Shown piece after piece: positions 35,001 to 43,016 of a DNA stretch of 55,162 nucleotides. How positions within the stretch are numbered: position 1 is the stretch's first letter; each line of letters starts with the position of its first letter. Source of the DNA: Bryobacterales bacterium (GTDB lineage Bacteria; Acidobacteriota; Terriglobia; Bryobacterales; Bryobacteraceae); contig JAIXKK010000098.1 of the NCBI GenBank assembly GCA_026954325.1, positions 1 to 55,162 on the forward strand. The letters run 5' to 3'. A model generated the notes under the pieces. That model had not been told where the DNA came from and made no database searches. It saw only the letters and a program-made list of their open reading frames with translations. The translations under genes were made by a program, and so were the position numbers.

Positions 35001-36770
35001 ATGCCTAAATTCGTATTCATACTGCTGGCGGCCTCCGCTGGCGCGCAGGTGAAATTTCCTGCCCCGTATCCTCCCACCAATGACGTGCATCTGGAGAATC
35101 TCGTCGCCGTCCCCATGCGCGACGGCGTGAATTTGTACGCGGATGTCTATCGTCCGGTTGTCCAGGGGCGCTATCCGGTGATTGTTTCGCGTACTCCCTA
35201 CAGCACGGAACGCTACCCGAGCGCTTATACGGCGGCGGTGTTCTTCTCGCAGCGCGGCTACGCTTTCGTTTACCAGGACGTGCGCGGACGGCACGAATCG
35301 GACGGCAAGTGGGAACCGTTCCGCAACGATATCGAAGACGGCTACGACACGGTGGAGTGGGCCGCGAAACAACCGTGGTCGAACGGGAAGGTGTGCATGG
35401 AGGGAGGCTCCTATCTTGGGCACGTACAGTGGCGCGCGGCGATGGCGAAACCGCCGCACCTGGTCTGCATCGTGCCGCAGGTGGCTTCGACGAGTCTCTA
35501 TCACAACTGGATCACGCTCAACGGCGCGTGGCGGCTCTCGTTCAATTTCGGATGGGGTCCGGTGCGGCAGGAATCGCGCATCATGCAGAACACGGGGCCG
35601 CACACCATGGCGGGAGGCCCGCCGAGCCTCGGCTATGACCACCTGCTGTGGCATCTGCCCCTGATCAGCATGCAGGAACTCGCCGGGCGCCATGCGAAGT
35701 TTTATGACGACTGGATCCATCACCCCGACTACGATGACTACTGGAAGAAGATCAACGCCGAGGAGATGTTCGACCAGATCAATGTGCCCGTATATACGAT
35801 GGGCGGATGGTTCGATATCTTCAGCCAGGGCACGCTGCACGGCTACGTGGGCATGGCCACGCGCGGAAAGACCGAACAGGCTCGCAAGGGAAGCCGCATG
35901 CTGATGGGCCCGTGGGGGCACGGCAGTTCACAGAAGTACGGCGATCTCGATTTCGGCGTGCCGGCGCACGTGGATGAGTCAGCGGCGGCGCTGCGGTTCT
36001 TCGATTTCTGGCTGAAGGGAAAAGATGATGGGATTGGTTCAGAGCCGCCGGTGACCCTGTATGTCATGGGAAAGAACATCTGGCGCGGAGAGAACGAATA
36101 TCCGCTGGCGCGGACACAGTATCGCAAGATGTATTTCCACAGCGGCGGGGCCGCGAATACGGGCAATGGCGACGGCCGCCTCTCGTGGAATGCGCCGGCG
36201 GCGGAGAGCAAGCCGGACACCTACCGCTATGATCCGATGAATCCGGTGGCCAGCACGGGAGGGAACAACTGCTGCGGAACACCGACGCCGGCGGGCCCCA
36301 TCGATCAGCGGCGGATCGAAGGACGCGGGGACATCCTCGTGTACACCTCCGAATATCTTGACCGGGACATCGAGGTAACGGGCCCGGTGAAGGTGGTGTT
36401 GTATGCAAGCTCGGATTGCGTCGATACGGATTTCGTGGCGAAGCTGATTGATGTCTATCCGGATGGACGTTCGCTGCCCATGGCGGAGGGAATCGTGCGG
36501 GCGCGTTATCGTGAATCTCCGGCGGCGCCGAAACTGCTGGAGCCGGGAAAGACCTACGAGTTCCAGATTGACATGGTGGGCACCAGCAATGCGTTCCTGA
36601 AGGGGCATCGCATCCGCGTGGACATCACCAGCAGCCATTTCCCGCAGTTTGACCGGAATCCGAACACGGGCGAGCCGTTCGGAACCACTTCCAATACGAA
36701 GGTGGCCACGCAGAAGATCTACCATACGGCGGCGCGCGCCTCGCATATTGTGCTGCCGGTGATTCCGTAG
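35001..36770 (+). CDS. CocE/NonD-family exported hydrolase (X-Pro dipeptidyl-peptidase S15-like)
   Basis: 589 residues with a Sec signal (PKFVFILLAASAGAQ). The alpha/beta-hydrolase domain has LVAVPMRDGVNLYADVYRP, YAFVYQDVRGRHESDG and the nucleophile elbow GGSYLGH with S137. The histidine is probably in GPWGHGSS, with the aspartate in between. The C-terminal jelly-roll domain (about 385-585) has DILVYTSEYLDRDIEVTGP, FVAKLIDVYPDGRS and GHRIRVDITSSHFPQFDRN, as in cocaine esterase. It cleaves an ester or amide. The ATG at the signal peptide was chosen over an upstream frame start that overlaps the sulfatase gene. Confidence 0.92.
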   Translation: MPKFVFILLAASAGAQVKFPAPYPPTNDVHLENLVAVPMRDGVNLYADVYRPVVQGRYPVIVSRTPYSTERYPSAYTAAVFFSQRGYAFVYQDVRGRHESDGKWEPFRNDIEDGYDTVEWAAKQPWSNGKVCMEGGSYLGHVQWRAAMAKPPHLVCIVPQVASTSLYHNWITLNGAWRLSFNFGWGPVRQESRIMQNTGPHTMAGGPPSLGYDHLLWHLPLISMQELAGRHAKFYDDWIHHPDYDDYWKKINAEEMFDQINVPVYTMGGWFDIFSQGTLHGYVGMATRGKTEQARKGSRMLMGPWGHGSSQKYGDLDFGVPAHVDESAAALRFFDFWLKGKDDGIGSEPPVTLYVMGKNIWRGENEYPLARTQYRKMYFHSGGAANTGNGDGRLSWNAPAAESKPDTYRYDPMNPVASTGGNNCCGTPTPAGPIDQRRIEGRGDILVYTSEYLDRDIEVTGPVKVVLYASSDCVDTDFVAKLIDVYPDGRSLPMAEGIVRARYRESPAAPKLLEPGKTYEFQIDMVGTSNAFLKGHRIRVDITSSHFPQFDRNPNTGEPFGTTSNTKVATQKIYHTAARASHIVLPVIP

Positions 36771-36783
36771 GCAGCCCGGCCAT

Positions 36784-37803
36784 TCAACGGCGGTCGAAGC
36801 GCCGGCCGTAATAGAACAACGATGCGGCCCAGATGGCCGCAAACGGCAACAGGACGAGCGCGTGGAACCGCGACACAGCGGTTCCGGCGCCGAACATCAG
36901 CACCGTCTGGATGACCCCGTGTGTAATGGAGGCGCCGGCAACGAAGCGCCAGCGCGGCTGGGGAATGGGGGACATGACGCTCGGCTCATGGCCCACCGCG
37001 AGTACGGCGAGTCCGGCGGCAAGACCGGGGAGCGGGTCAAGCGGGCCCACCAGCACGGCGAGCACGATCAGGAAGGCGATGTCCTTGGCGAGGAGGATCT
37101 GCCAGCCGCGCAGGGGCATGAGCAGGTAGCGCGTGAATCCGCGCGCGGCGTCCAAAGCGAACAGCCGCTGGGCATAGGTGCTGAGCGAGAGCACCACCAG
37201 CATGGTGACGCCGAACAACGCATCGGGCTGGGGATCGGGCCGGGAAAAACGGTAGTAGGCTCCCGCGGCCGTCAAGACAAGCCCGGCATAGGTATCGAGC
37301 ACGTGCAGCATCTCGCGAAGATTCTTGCGCACCAACCCCCCAAGGACGCCTGGAAGTTCCGGAATGTCGCGCAGCAGGCTGAGCCGGGGAGCGCCGCCGA
37401 GCAGCCGCTCGCCGAGGACAGTGGCGCCATTGGCGAACACGGCGAGAATCAGCAGTTCGTAAGAAAGGCCGCGAAAACGGTCTCCGCCCCAGAGCAGTAT
37501 GCCGAGAATGAGCCAGATGACGGGGCTCAGGAACACGCTGGCAATGCGCGCCACGATGAGTTCTCGCGTGGTGAGCGGAAGAAGATGCAGGCGATCCGGC
37601 GGAATCTTGCGCATCGGATCGGCGCTCAGGGGAAAGAACAGGAGCAGGCCGAAAACGACGTATAGAAAAACCGCGCTTGCCGGCTGGAGCGACAGCAACA
37701 AACAGAACAGGAAAAAATTGTTTGCGGTGATCGCGTTGAGATCGTGCAGCTCGCGCCACGTAGCCGTGGCGAGCGCTTTCAGGAGCGGTTCAATCCGAGC
37801 CAA
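36784..37803 (-). CDS. ABC transporter membrane protein (partner of the adjacent ATPase)
   Basis: 339 residues with roughly eight hydrophobic segments and an N-terminal amphipathic stretch. The family is weakly conserved, resembling ABC-2/Ecs-type permeases. It is called by context: the upstream gene is a single-domain ABC ATPase and the two overlap by 25 bp. The start was taken at TTG in TCC TTG GCT CGG, 7 bases after AGAGG; it lies inside the ATPase 3' end, consistent with translational coupling. An earlier open frame is internal to the ATPase. Substrate unknown. Confidence 0.75.
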   Translation of the reverse strand: MARIEPLLKALATATWRELHDLNAITANNFFLFCLLLSLQPASAVFLYVVFGLLLFFPLSADPMRKIPPDRLHLLPLTTRELIVARIASVFLSPVIWLILGILLWGGDRFRGLSYELLILAVFANGATVLGERLLGGAPRLSLLRDIPELPGVLGGLVRKNLREMLHVLDTYAGLVLTAAGAYYRFSRPDPQPDALFGVTMLVVLSLSTYAQRLFALDAARGFTRYLLMPLRGWQILLAKDIAFLIVLAVLVGPLDPLPGLAAGLAVLAVGHEPSVMSPIPQPRWRFVAGASITHGVIQTVLMFGAGTAVSRFHALVLLPFAAIWAASLFYYGRRFDRR

Positions 37804-38522
37804 GGAATGTCCTCTGATTTCGGTTCCTCCACCAGATCGAAGTACATCTGCTCGAGCGAGGAGGGAAGTTCCCCGGCCGTGGAATTCCACACGATGCGTC
37901 CCTGGCGGATAAGGATGTAGTGCGTGGCGATACGCTCGACGATGGCGAGACTGTGGGAGGTAAAGAAAACAGTCACGCCGCGCCCGGAGAGAGTCAGCAG
38001 CAGGTCGTGTATGGTCTTCGAGGTGACGGGATCAATGCCTTCAAACGGCTCATCGAGGAAGAGCACCATCGGGTTGTGGATCAGCGCCATGGCGAGCGCG
38101 GTTTTCTTGCGCATGCCGTGGGAACAGTGGTCCGCGTACGTATTCCGGCCGTGTTCGAGAACCAGCGCGCGCAGCAGTTGGGAAGTGCGGGCGTGAGTCT
38201 CGCTCTTGGACAAGCCGTAAATGGGTCCGGCCATGTGCAGATGCTCTTCGACAGTGAGGTGGTCGAACAGGCCGAGTTGTTCGGGGAGCACTCCGATTCT
38301 GCGCTTCAATTCCACGGTCTGTTCGCCGACGGCGAGGCCGGCGACGGTAGCCGTGCCGGAGGTAGGCCGCAAGAGTCCGGTGAGCATTTTCACGGTAGTC
38401 GACTTTCCTGCCCCGTTCGGCCCCAGGAAAGCGCAGAGGCTGCCTTGTGGAAGCTGGAACGAGATGGAATCGACTACGGCGGCCGGCCCGTAACGGCGGG
38501 TTAGGTTATGGCAGATGATCAT
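37779..38522 (-). CDS. ABC transporter ATP-binding protein (ABC-2/Ecs type)
   Basis: 247 residues: Walker A FLGPNGAGKSTTVKMLTGL, Q-loop region GVLPEQLGLFDHLTVEEHL, Walker B MVLFLDEPFEGIDPVTSKTI and the H-loop FFTSHSLAIVERI. The signature is the divergent CSHGMRKKTALAMAL in place of LSGGQ. The full set suggests an active exporter ATPase. It overlaps the permease gene and is divergent from a lipoprotein gene whose promoter lies right at its start. Confidence 0.92.
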   Translation of the reverse strand: MIICHNLTRRYGPAAVVDSISFQLPQGSLCAFLGPNGAGKSTTVKMLTGLLRPTSGTATVAGLAVGEQTVELKRRIGVLPEQLGLFDHLTVEEHLHMAGPIYGLSKSETHARTSQLLRALVLEHGRNTYADHCSHGMRKKTALAMALIHNPMVLFLDEPFEGIDPVTSKTIHDLLLTLSGRGVTVFFTSHSLAIVERIATHYILIRQGRIVWNSTAGELPSSLEQMYFDLVEEPKSEDIPWLGLNRS

Positions 38523-38555
38523 GCGGGCGAAATTTCAGGTTCGCAGTACGGAGGA

Positions 38556-38561
38556 TATAAT
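38556..38561 (+). promoter_or_regulatory. Perfect -10 box giving a leaderless GTG start
   Basis: TATAAT, 7 bases before a GTG that begins a clean lipoprotein signal. The -35 (TTTCAG at 17-bp spacing) is weak. Transcription would start at the GTG itself, which decides the start of the gene. Confidence 0.55.
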
Positions 38562-38568
38562 TGCAAAT

Positions 38569-39102
38569 GTGCGGAGACTGACCACGGCGGCGATTGCAAT
38601 TCTCCTGCTGGCCTTCGCCTCGGGATGCCGGAAGCCGCGGCGAGTCCGGGCAGGCGCCGCGGACGAGGCGGAGAACGCGGTACGTTCGGTGGTGAGCGTC
38701 GCCGACCCGCGGACGTCCGCGCAATTGGTTCGCGGATTCCATGCGCTCGAATCGAATTCGTGGCGCTGGACCAAGGGTAACTTCACGGTCACACTTCGCC
38801 CGCCGCTGAATGCCGACAGGGACGGCGCATGGCTACTGCTCAAGTTTTCCATGCCGGAGGCTGTGCTGAACAGAGTGGGTCCGGTTCGTCTGACGGCGAA
38901 TGTAAACGGAGCGCCCATCGAGGGTGAGACTTACTCGAAGGACGGAGACTATACCTTTCGCAGAGAGGCGCCGGCATCGGCATTTCACGGGGACAACCCT
39001 GTAACTATCGAATTCGCATTGGATAAATTTCTGGCGGCGGGGGCAGTAGAGGGGCGCGAGTTGGGGATTATCGTTTCGATGATCGGGTTGGAGGCGAAAT
39101 AG
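38569..39102 (+). CDS. Small lipoprotein of unknown function
   Basis: 177 residues. From the GTG the protein starts RRLTTAAIAILLLAFASGC, a lipoprotein signal with lipobox ASGC and lipidated C20. The mature part reads like one carbohydrate-binding-like beta-sandwich (NSWRWTKGNFTVTLRPP, AWLLLKFSMPEAVLNRVG, VRLTANVNGAPIEGE, NPVTIEFALDKFL). An ATG further upstream in frame would overlap the divergent ATPase gene and put charged residues before the signal. Its 3' end overlaps the glycosyltransferase gene by 35 bp, tail to tail. No family name can be given. Confidence 0.7.
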   Translation: MRRLTTAAIAILLLAFASGCRKPRRVRAGAADEAENAVRSVVSVADPRTSAQLVRGFHALESNSWRWTKGNFTVTLRPPLNADRDGAWLLLKFSMPEAVLNRVGPVRLTANVNGAPIEGETYSKDGDYTFRREAPASAFHGDNPVTIEFALDKFLAAGAVEGRELGIIVSMIGLEAK

Positions 39103-40744
39103 CGGTTTTGTCTCCGGGCTTGGGGTGGAAGCGGAAGATTTCGTAGAACGGGCGGCCGTGGTAGTCGTAAACGGTCTCGAGGAGTTCGCGCTCGTAGCCC
39201 AGGCGCGCCGCAAGCGCGTTTATCCTCTGATTCACCTCCGGGAAAACCTGCTTGGCGTCGGTGTTGCCGGCGAAGACGGCCTTGGGGTCTTCCACCATGA
39301 ATTTCACAAAGCGCATCTCGCCGGGCGTTGGTTCGGGACGCATGAGAGGATCGCTGCCGAGAAGGAGCGGCAGACGCCCGGATGTCAGAAACCGGGTATT
39401 GTCAAACATCCCCCAGTCGATCAGGTAGATTTTCGAGGCGTGCAACCTCCCCAATTCGGAGGCGAGGGTGAAATTCGCGTTAGACCAACTGCCGGCGCCG
39501 CCGTCGCGTATGGCCTGGCGTAGATAGTTGTTATTCACGAGAAGCGCGGAACCGCAGAGCACGACCGCCAGTCCCAGTTGGAACGGCGCGCCATAGCGCC
39601 CGAGTTTCGAGGCAACCCAGGAGGCGGCAATTCCCACCAGCAGTAAAGGGTAGGGCCACAGCAGGATGGAATGATGCGCGCCACCGCCGGCGCCTTTCGT
39701 GGCAAGCATTTGCGCCCAGGCCACGGCCATCATGAGGAGCAGAAACAGAACCGGGCGCCGCCAGGAGGTAGCCAGCAGGAGGGGGGTCAGGAGGAGAGAC
39801 GCGGCAAAGGCATACCAATAGAGGTTCTCCCGCCTTTCACCGCCGAGATGCGCCAGGGCGAGAGACGCCTTCTCGAGGACTGTCCGCGGTTCCCCAGGCG
39901 TCTTCACCGCCCAATCCTCATCTACCAGGTAGCCGAACAGGACCGAGCCGTTCATTGTATAAGGCAGGAGATGGACTTTGTTCGCGAGATCGTCTTTCGA
40001 GAAGGAGGCATTTCCGCGGAAGGTTTCCAAAGGGCGTCGTATGTTGTAGATGATGAAGGGTAAGGCGCCGAGGAGAAAGAAAAAACCGGCGGTGATGACC
40101 CTCCGTGGCGTCAGAAAACGCTTTACCTCAGTAAAGAAGACGATGAGGCAGGCTAAGCCGGCGCCGGAGAGCATCCATAGGAAGAGAGCCTTGTCCCAGA
40201 GCCCGATGCCGAGCGCGAAGCAGCCGCCGCCCAGAGGGACTAATCGGTTGGTTTGATAGGACTTAAGAATCAGAAAGAGGCCCATGACATGGCACAGGTG
40301 TTGAATGGCGACCGGCCCCCAATCCATCGCGGTCGTCAGAAGATAGCTGGTGTCGGTGGCAAGAAGGGCGGCGGTGAACAGAGCAGTGGAGGGAGTCGTA
40401 GCGCGGAGCGCGAAGAAATAGAAGATGAGGATGGTCAGGAGGCCCAACAGGAGAACGGGCACGCGCAGAAGGTATACGGAGGGCGTCCAGAAGTGAAGAA
40501 GCAGCCAGTAGAGGCCAGTCTTGACCGTACCGAGATAGGTCATCACCATGAATGGAACTTTTTTCTTGAAGATGGAAACTTCGAACCACCCCGAGCCGCC
40601 GCGAAACAGAGGACTTGAAAAAATGGCCTCATCCGTCTGGATTCCGATGTGTGGGATGATTGCTAACCCATTGAAAAGGAATATGATGAACAAGGATGCG
40701 AGTACCGGAATGGCAACTCGCGGCGAGGTTTGGGAAGAGGACAA
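39068..40744 (-). CDS. GT39-like (dolichyl-phosphate-mannose-protein-mannosyltransferase family) membrane glycosyltransferase
   Basis: 558 residues if started at the TTG before SSSQTSPRV. A first transmembrane helix (VLASLFIIFLFNGLAI) is followed by the GT-C catalytic acidic pair in IQTDEAIFSS. About ten more helices follow, then a soluble C-terminal domain with IYLIDWGMFDNTRFL. It transfers a sugar from a lipid carrier on the outer face of the membrane. The frame is open 18 codons further upstream to another TTG with no ribosome site, and a promoter-like TTGAAC-N19-TATACT lies inside that extension, so the shorter form is preferred; the start remains uncertain. Confidence 0.8.
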   Translation of the reverse strand: MSSSQTSPRVAIPVLASLFIIFLFNGLAIIPHIGIQTDEAIFSSPLFRGGSGWFEVSIFKKKVPFMVMTYLGTVKTGLYWLLLHFWTPSVYLLRVPVLLLGLLTILIFYFFALRATTPSTALFTAALLATDTSYLLTTAMDWGPVAIQHLCHVMGLFLILKSYQTNRLVPLGGGCFALGIGLWDKALFLWMLSGAGLACLIVFFTEVKRFLTPRRVITAGFFFLLGALPFIIYNIRRPLETFRGNASFSKDDLANKVHLLPYTMNGSVLFGYLVDEDWAVKTPGEPRTVLEKASLALAHLGGERRENLYWYAFAASLLLTPLLLATSWRRPVLFLLLMMAVAWAQMLATKGAGGGAHHSILLWPYPLLLVGIAASWVASKLGRYGAPFQLGLAVVLCGSALLVNNNYLRQAIRDGGAGSWSNANFTLASELGRLHASKIYLIDWGMFDNTRFLTSGRLPLLLGSDPLMRPEPTPGEMRFVKFMVEDPKAVFAGNTDAKQVFPEVNQRINALAARLGYERELLETVYDYHGRPFYEIFRFHPKPGDKTAISPPTRSSKR

Positions 40745-40749
40745 GCTAC

Positions 40750-40780
40750 AGTATAACGCCGCTTGGGCGGCTGGGTTCAA
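40750..40780 (-). promoter_or_regulatory. Candidate promoter of the GT39-like gene
   Basis: On the minus strand TTGAAC (40775-40780) and TATACT (40750-40755) are separated by 19 bp, somewhat long. The proposed TTG start lies 5 bases past the -10. Confidence 0.35.
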
Positions 40781-40894
40781 GCCGCGTAGGAAGAGCAATA
40801 CCGGCGGATCACGATGGTATGTTTTTCGCAGACGGGTGATGCTCTCGTCGGATGAGGAGAGACGGGCCGATACAGAAGGGGCTGAAGAACTTGA

Positions 40895-40913
40895 AACTTT
40901 CGTACGGAAAGTT
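40895..40913. other. Inverted repeat in the GT39/DksA-like intergenic region
   Basis: AACTTTC-GTACG-GAAAGTT is a perfect 7-bp dyad with a 5-base centre about 150 bp upstream of the GT39-like start. No T-run follows on either strand. It could be an operator. Confidence 0.3.
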
Positions 40914-41037
40914 CGTCAATAAAGACTTGCGGAGGCGTAATCAAAGTGAGCCCGGGAGACGATAAGAGATGCAATTCCCGTTGCGCGGAAAAAGATTGAG
41001 AAAAGCGGCGGATGATGGCAACTGAATTGCTAGGACG

Positions 41038-41046
41038 TGATATACT
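41038..41046 (+). promoter_or_regulatory. Extended -10 promoter of the candidate small RNA/leader
   Basis: TGATATACT combines the extended TGn motif with a 5/6 -10 box. There is no good -35, as expected for extended -10 promoters. Transcription would begin around 41052. Confidence 0.5.
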
Positions 41047-41051
41047 ATGTG

Positions 41052-41143
41052 GATTCCAACGCCGTTAGAGGTTTTGATGGGAGGAGAGGAATCCTTGCGG
41101 CTTCGGCATTAACAATTCTTAGCGTGATCCGCTAAGATTTTTT
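41052..41143 (+). ncRNA. Candidate ~90-nt structured small RNA or attenuator leader
   Basis: The stretch from the extended -10 promoter to an intrinsic terminator contains a long-range 7-bp stem, GGATTCC (41051-41057) with GGAATCC (41088-41094). This encloses a purine-rich loop with GGGAGGAG, followed by a small hairpin GCGGCTTCGGC and then the terminator. There is no open frame with a ribosome site between. It ends 103 bp before the DksA-like gene, so it may be either an independent sRNA or a transcription-attenuated leader of that gene. It is not recognised as a known family; the acidobacterial motifs Acido-1 and Acido-Lenti-1 should be excluded. Confidence 0.45.
41117..41143 (+). terminator. 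Intrinsic terminator
   Basis: An 8-bp stem (TCTTAGCG with CGCTAAGA) and 5-base loop TGATC, followed by a run of six Ts. It lies between the extended -10 promoter and the DksA-like gene rather than after any coding region. Confidence 0.75.
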
Positions 41144-41246
41144 GTAACCTTTTCATCGGAAACGGCGTCTATATCGTTTCAGAGGGAAAGAAGAAGGAAA
41201 ACAAGAACAAAAACATCGATCCGAGAGGAGAGAGGAGCGAAAGCAA

Positions 41247-41633
41247 ATGACAAAGAGCGAACTGAACAAGTTTAAAGCAATCCTGGAGACGAAGCAGGCT
41301 GAACTCGAGGCGGTGCTGCGCAACCGCGACGCAATCGCCATCGAAAAGAGTCCCGATGCCCTGGACGAAGTCCAGCACGCTGCCGAGCGTGAGTTGGCCA
41401 TCCGCAACCTCGACCGTGAATCTAACTTGCTGCGCAACGTGCGAGCCGCACTGCGCCGCATCGAGGATGAAACCTTTGGCACCTGCGTGCATTGCGAGGA
41501 AGAGATCAGCCCGAAGCGACTGGCTGCCGTGCCGTGGTCGCCTTACTGCATCCGCTGTCAGGAGATGGCCGACCGCCATCGCGAGAAGTTCGACGATTCG
41601 GACCTCTTCGAAGAGATGGTGACGGCAGCCTAA
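41247..41633 (+). CDS. DksA/TraR-family zinc-finger protein
   Basis: 128 residues. The N-terminal two-thirds is a coiled-coil hairpin (KFKAILETKQAELEAVLRN, ERELAIRNLDRESNLLRNVR) with the acidic tip segment SPDALDEVQ. The C-terminus is a four-cysteine zinc finger CVHCEEEISPKRLAAVPWSPYC ending CIRC, i.e. C-X2-C and C-X2-C pairs. DksA relatives insert into the RNA polymerase secondary channel and tune initiation with ppGpp. A purine-rich leader with GAGAGGAG precedes the ATG, and a small-RNA-like structure with its own terminator lies just upstream. A strong terminator follows. Confidence 0.92.
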   Translation: MTKSELNKFKAILETKQAELEAVLRNRDAIAIEKSPDALDEVQHAAERELAIRNLDRESNLLRNVRAALRRIEDETFGTCVHCEEEISPKRLAAVPWSPYCIRCQEMADRHREKFDDSDLFEEMVTAA

Positions 41634-41655
41634 GCACCCTGAAGTTTTTTGAAGG

Positions 41656-41682
41656 AAAGGCGCGGCTCGAAACCGCGCCTTT
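41656..41682 (+). terminator. Intrinsic terminator after the DksA-like gene
   Basis: A 10-bp stem AAAGGCGCGG / CCGCGCCTTT with a 7-base loop. The 3' arm ends in TTT and the 5' arm starts with AAA, so it can work for both converging genes (the DksA-like gene and pgeF). Confidence 0.75.
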
Positions 41683-41703
41683 CGTGTCTGATAACCCTTC
41701 CGT

Positions 41704-42390
41704 TCAGACGATGCCGATGGCGGATTGCATTCTGCCGGCGCTACCCTGATCGCGGCGGTAGGAGTGGAATTCTCCGGCAGCGCACTTGGTGCACGCCCGT
41801 GCGCAGAATATACGTTCGGCCCGCAGTCCTGCCTCCAGTAGTTGCCTCCGATTTACTTCCACAAGGTCGAGAAATGGACTTTCCTGCTTCGAGCCGCTGT
41901 GGAGCCATGGCTCGAAGCGCCCCATGACTTCGCGTCCGACCTCGTAGCAGCAGGCGCCGATGGCAGGGCCTATTGCCGCAGTAAGGCCACTTGGCGCACA
42001 GTCAAATTCCTCACCCAGGCGGCGAACCGTCCGGATGGCAATCGAACCGGCGCTTCCCCGCCAACCGGCGTGAATAGCCGCTACGGCCCGCCGCTGCGAG
42101 CCCGCGATCAGGATGGGCGCGCAGTCGGCTGTCCGCACCGTGAGGAAGATTCCGCGCCGGTTTGTAATCAATGCGTCGCCTTCCCCCATCACCCCTTCCT
42201 GAACCCCTGCCGTAACCACCACATCCGAATGGATTTGCTTCAAGGCCGCGGATGGCCGAAGGTTCCAGAACTCCGAATGGCGGGTGCCGAAGCCGTGATC
42301 GAGCCAGGGGTAAGCGAGCAGAGGAGAACACTGGATAACGTTGCGTGAGTCCTTCTGAAAAAGGGGGGAAATCCACGGCACCGCCTTCAT
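41704..42390 (-). CDS. pgeF: Laccase-domain protein PgeF/YfiH (peptidoglycan editing factor / purine nucleoside phosphorylase)
   Basis: 228 residues. It has the DUF152 signatures YPWLDHGFGTRHSEFW, LKQIHSDVVV (first ligand His), LTVRTADCAPILI (ligand Cys), AAIHAGWRGSAG (third ligand His) and AAIGPAIGACCYEVG. The conserved C-terminal FHSYRRDQGSAGR is also present. Members remove wrongly incorporated peptidoglycan precursors or act as purine nucleoside phosphorylase/deaminase. It ends near the bidirectional terminator shared with the DksA-like gene and is divergent from the sigma factor gene. Confidence 0.93.
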   Translation of the reverse strand: MKAVPWISPLFQKDSRNVIQCSPLLAYPWLDHGFGTRHSEFWNLRPSAALKQIHSDVVVTAGVQEGVMGEGDALITNRRGIFLTVRTADCAPILIAGSQRRAVAAIHAGWRGSAGSIAIRTVRRLGEEFDCAPSGLTAAIGPAIGACCYEVGREVMGRFEPWLHSGSKQESPFLDLVEVNRRQLLEAGLRAERIFCARACTKCAAGEFHSYRRDQGSAGRMQSAIGIV

Positions 42391-42461
42391 CTTAACACGC
42401 GCCGGTGGGTTCCCGGTTCTGGCCTGAATCTTGCTCCTAACTCAGCGTTACGCTTGCCTTT

Positions 42462-42977
42462 ATGGATTTTGAGACTCTCGCGCGGGAACACAAGGACGCG
42501 GTTTACCGCCAATTGCTACGCATGTGTCATAACCGGGAAGACGCGGAGGACATTCTTATCGAAGCCTTGGCGAAGGCATTCCGATCGAGAGAGGAACTTC
42601 GGGACCCGGAATCGTTTCGGGCGTGGCTGGCCCAGATCGCCCGCCGCGCCTACCACCGCATGAGGAAGCAGCAGGCCCATCACCCCACCACAGGCATTGA
42701 CATGCTTCCCCCGGGTATTCCGGAATTACGGTCCGCGGTGCTGCAACCGGACGAAGCGGCGATGGAAGAGGAATTGGACCTTCACCTTAAACGCGCTCTG
42801 GATGCGCTTCCGGAGATGTACAGGGAAGTGTACCTGTTGCATGACATCGAGGGAATGCCGGCCAGAGAAGTTTGTGCGCGTCTGGGGCTGAGTTTGCCGG
42901 CGGTGAAATCGCGCCTGCGCCGAGCACGGGAGATGGTCCGCCTGCATCTTGACCGGATCATACACCCTGCCAGTTGA
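42462..42977 (+). CDS. ECF-type RNA polymerase sigma factor
   Basis: 171 residues with region 2 (FETLAREHKDAVYRQLLRMC, then NREDAEDILIEALAKAF and FRAWLAQIARRAYHRMRKQQ) and region 4 (ALPEMYREVYLLHDIEGMPA, EVCARLGLSLPAVKSRLRRAREMV). No sigma regions 1 or 3, so it belongs to the ECF class. No anti-sigma factor is adjacent, which leaves its control open; the intergenic stretch after it has no clear partner gene. Confidence 0.92.
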   Translation: MDFETLAREHKDAVYRQLLRMCHNREDAEDILIEALAKAFRSREELRDPESFRAWLAQIARRAYHRMRKQQAHHPTTGIDMLPPGIPELRSAVLQPDEAAMEEELDLHLKRALDALPEMYREVYLLHDIEGMPAREVCARLGLSLPAVKSRLRRAREMVRLHLDRIIHPAS

Positions 42978-42985
42978 AAAGAAAG

Positions 42986-43016
42986 AAAAAAGCCGCGGTT
43001 CACGGAGAGCCGCGGC
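42986..43016 (-). terminator. Intrinsic terminator on the minus strand with no assigned gene
   Basis: Read leftward, GCCGCGG / CCGCGGC (7 bp) with an 11-base loop is followed by six Ts. On the plus strand there is no T-run, so it is not a good terminator for the sigma factor gene. It implies a leftward transcript from the 43.0-43.5 kb region. Confidence 0.55.
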
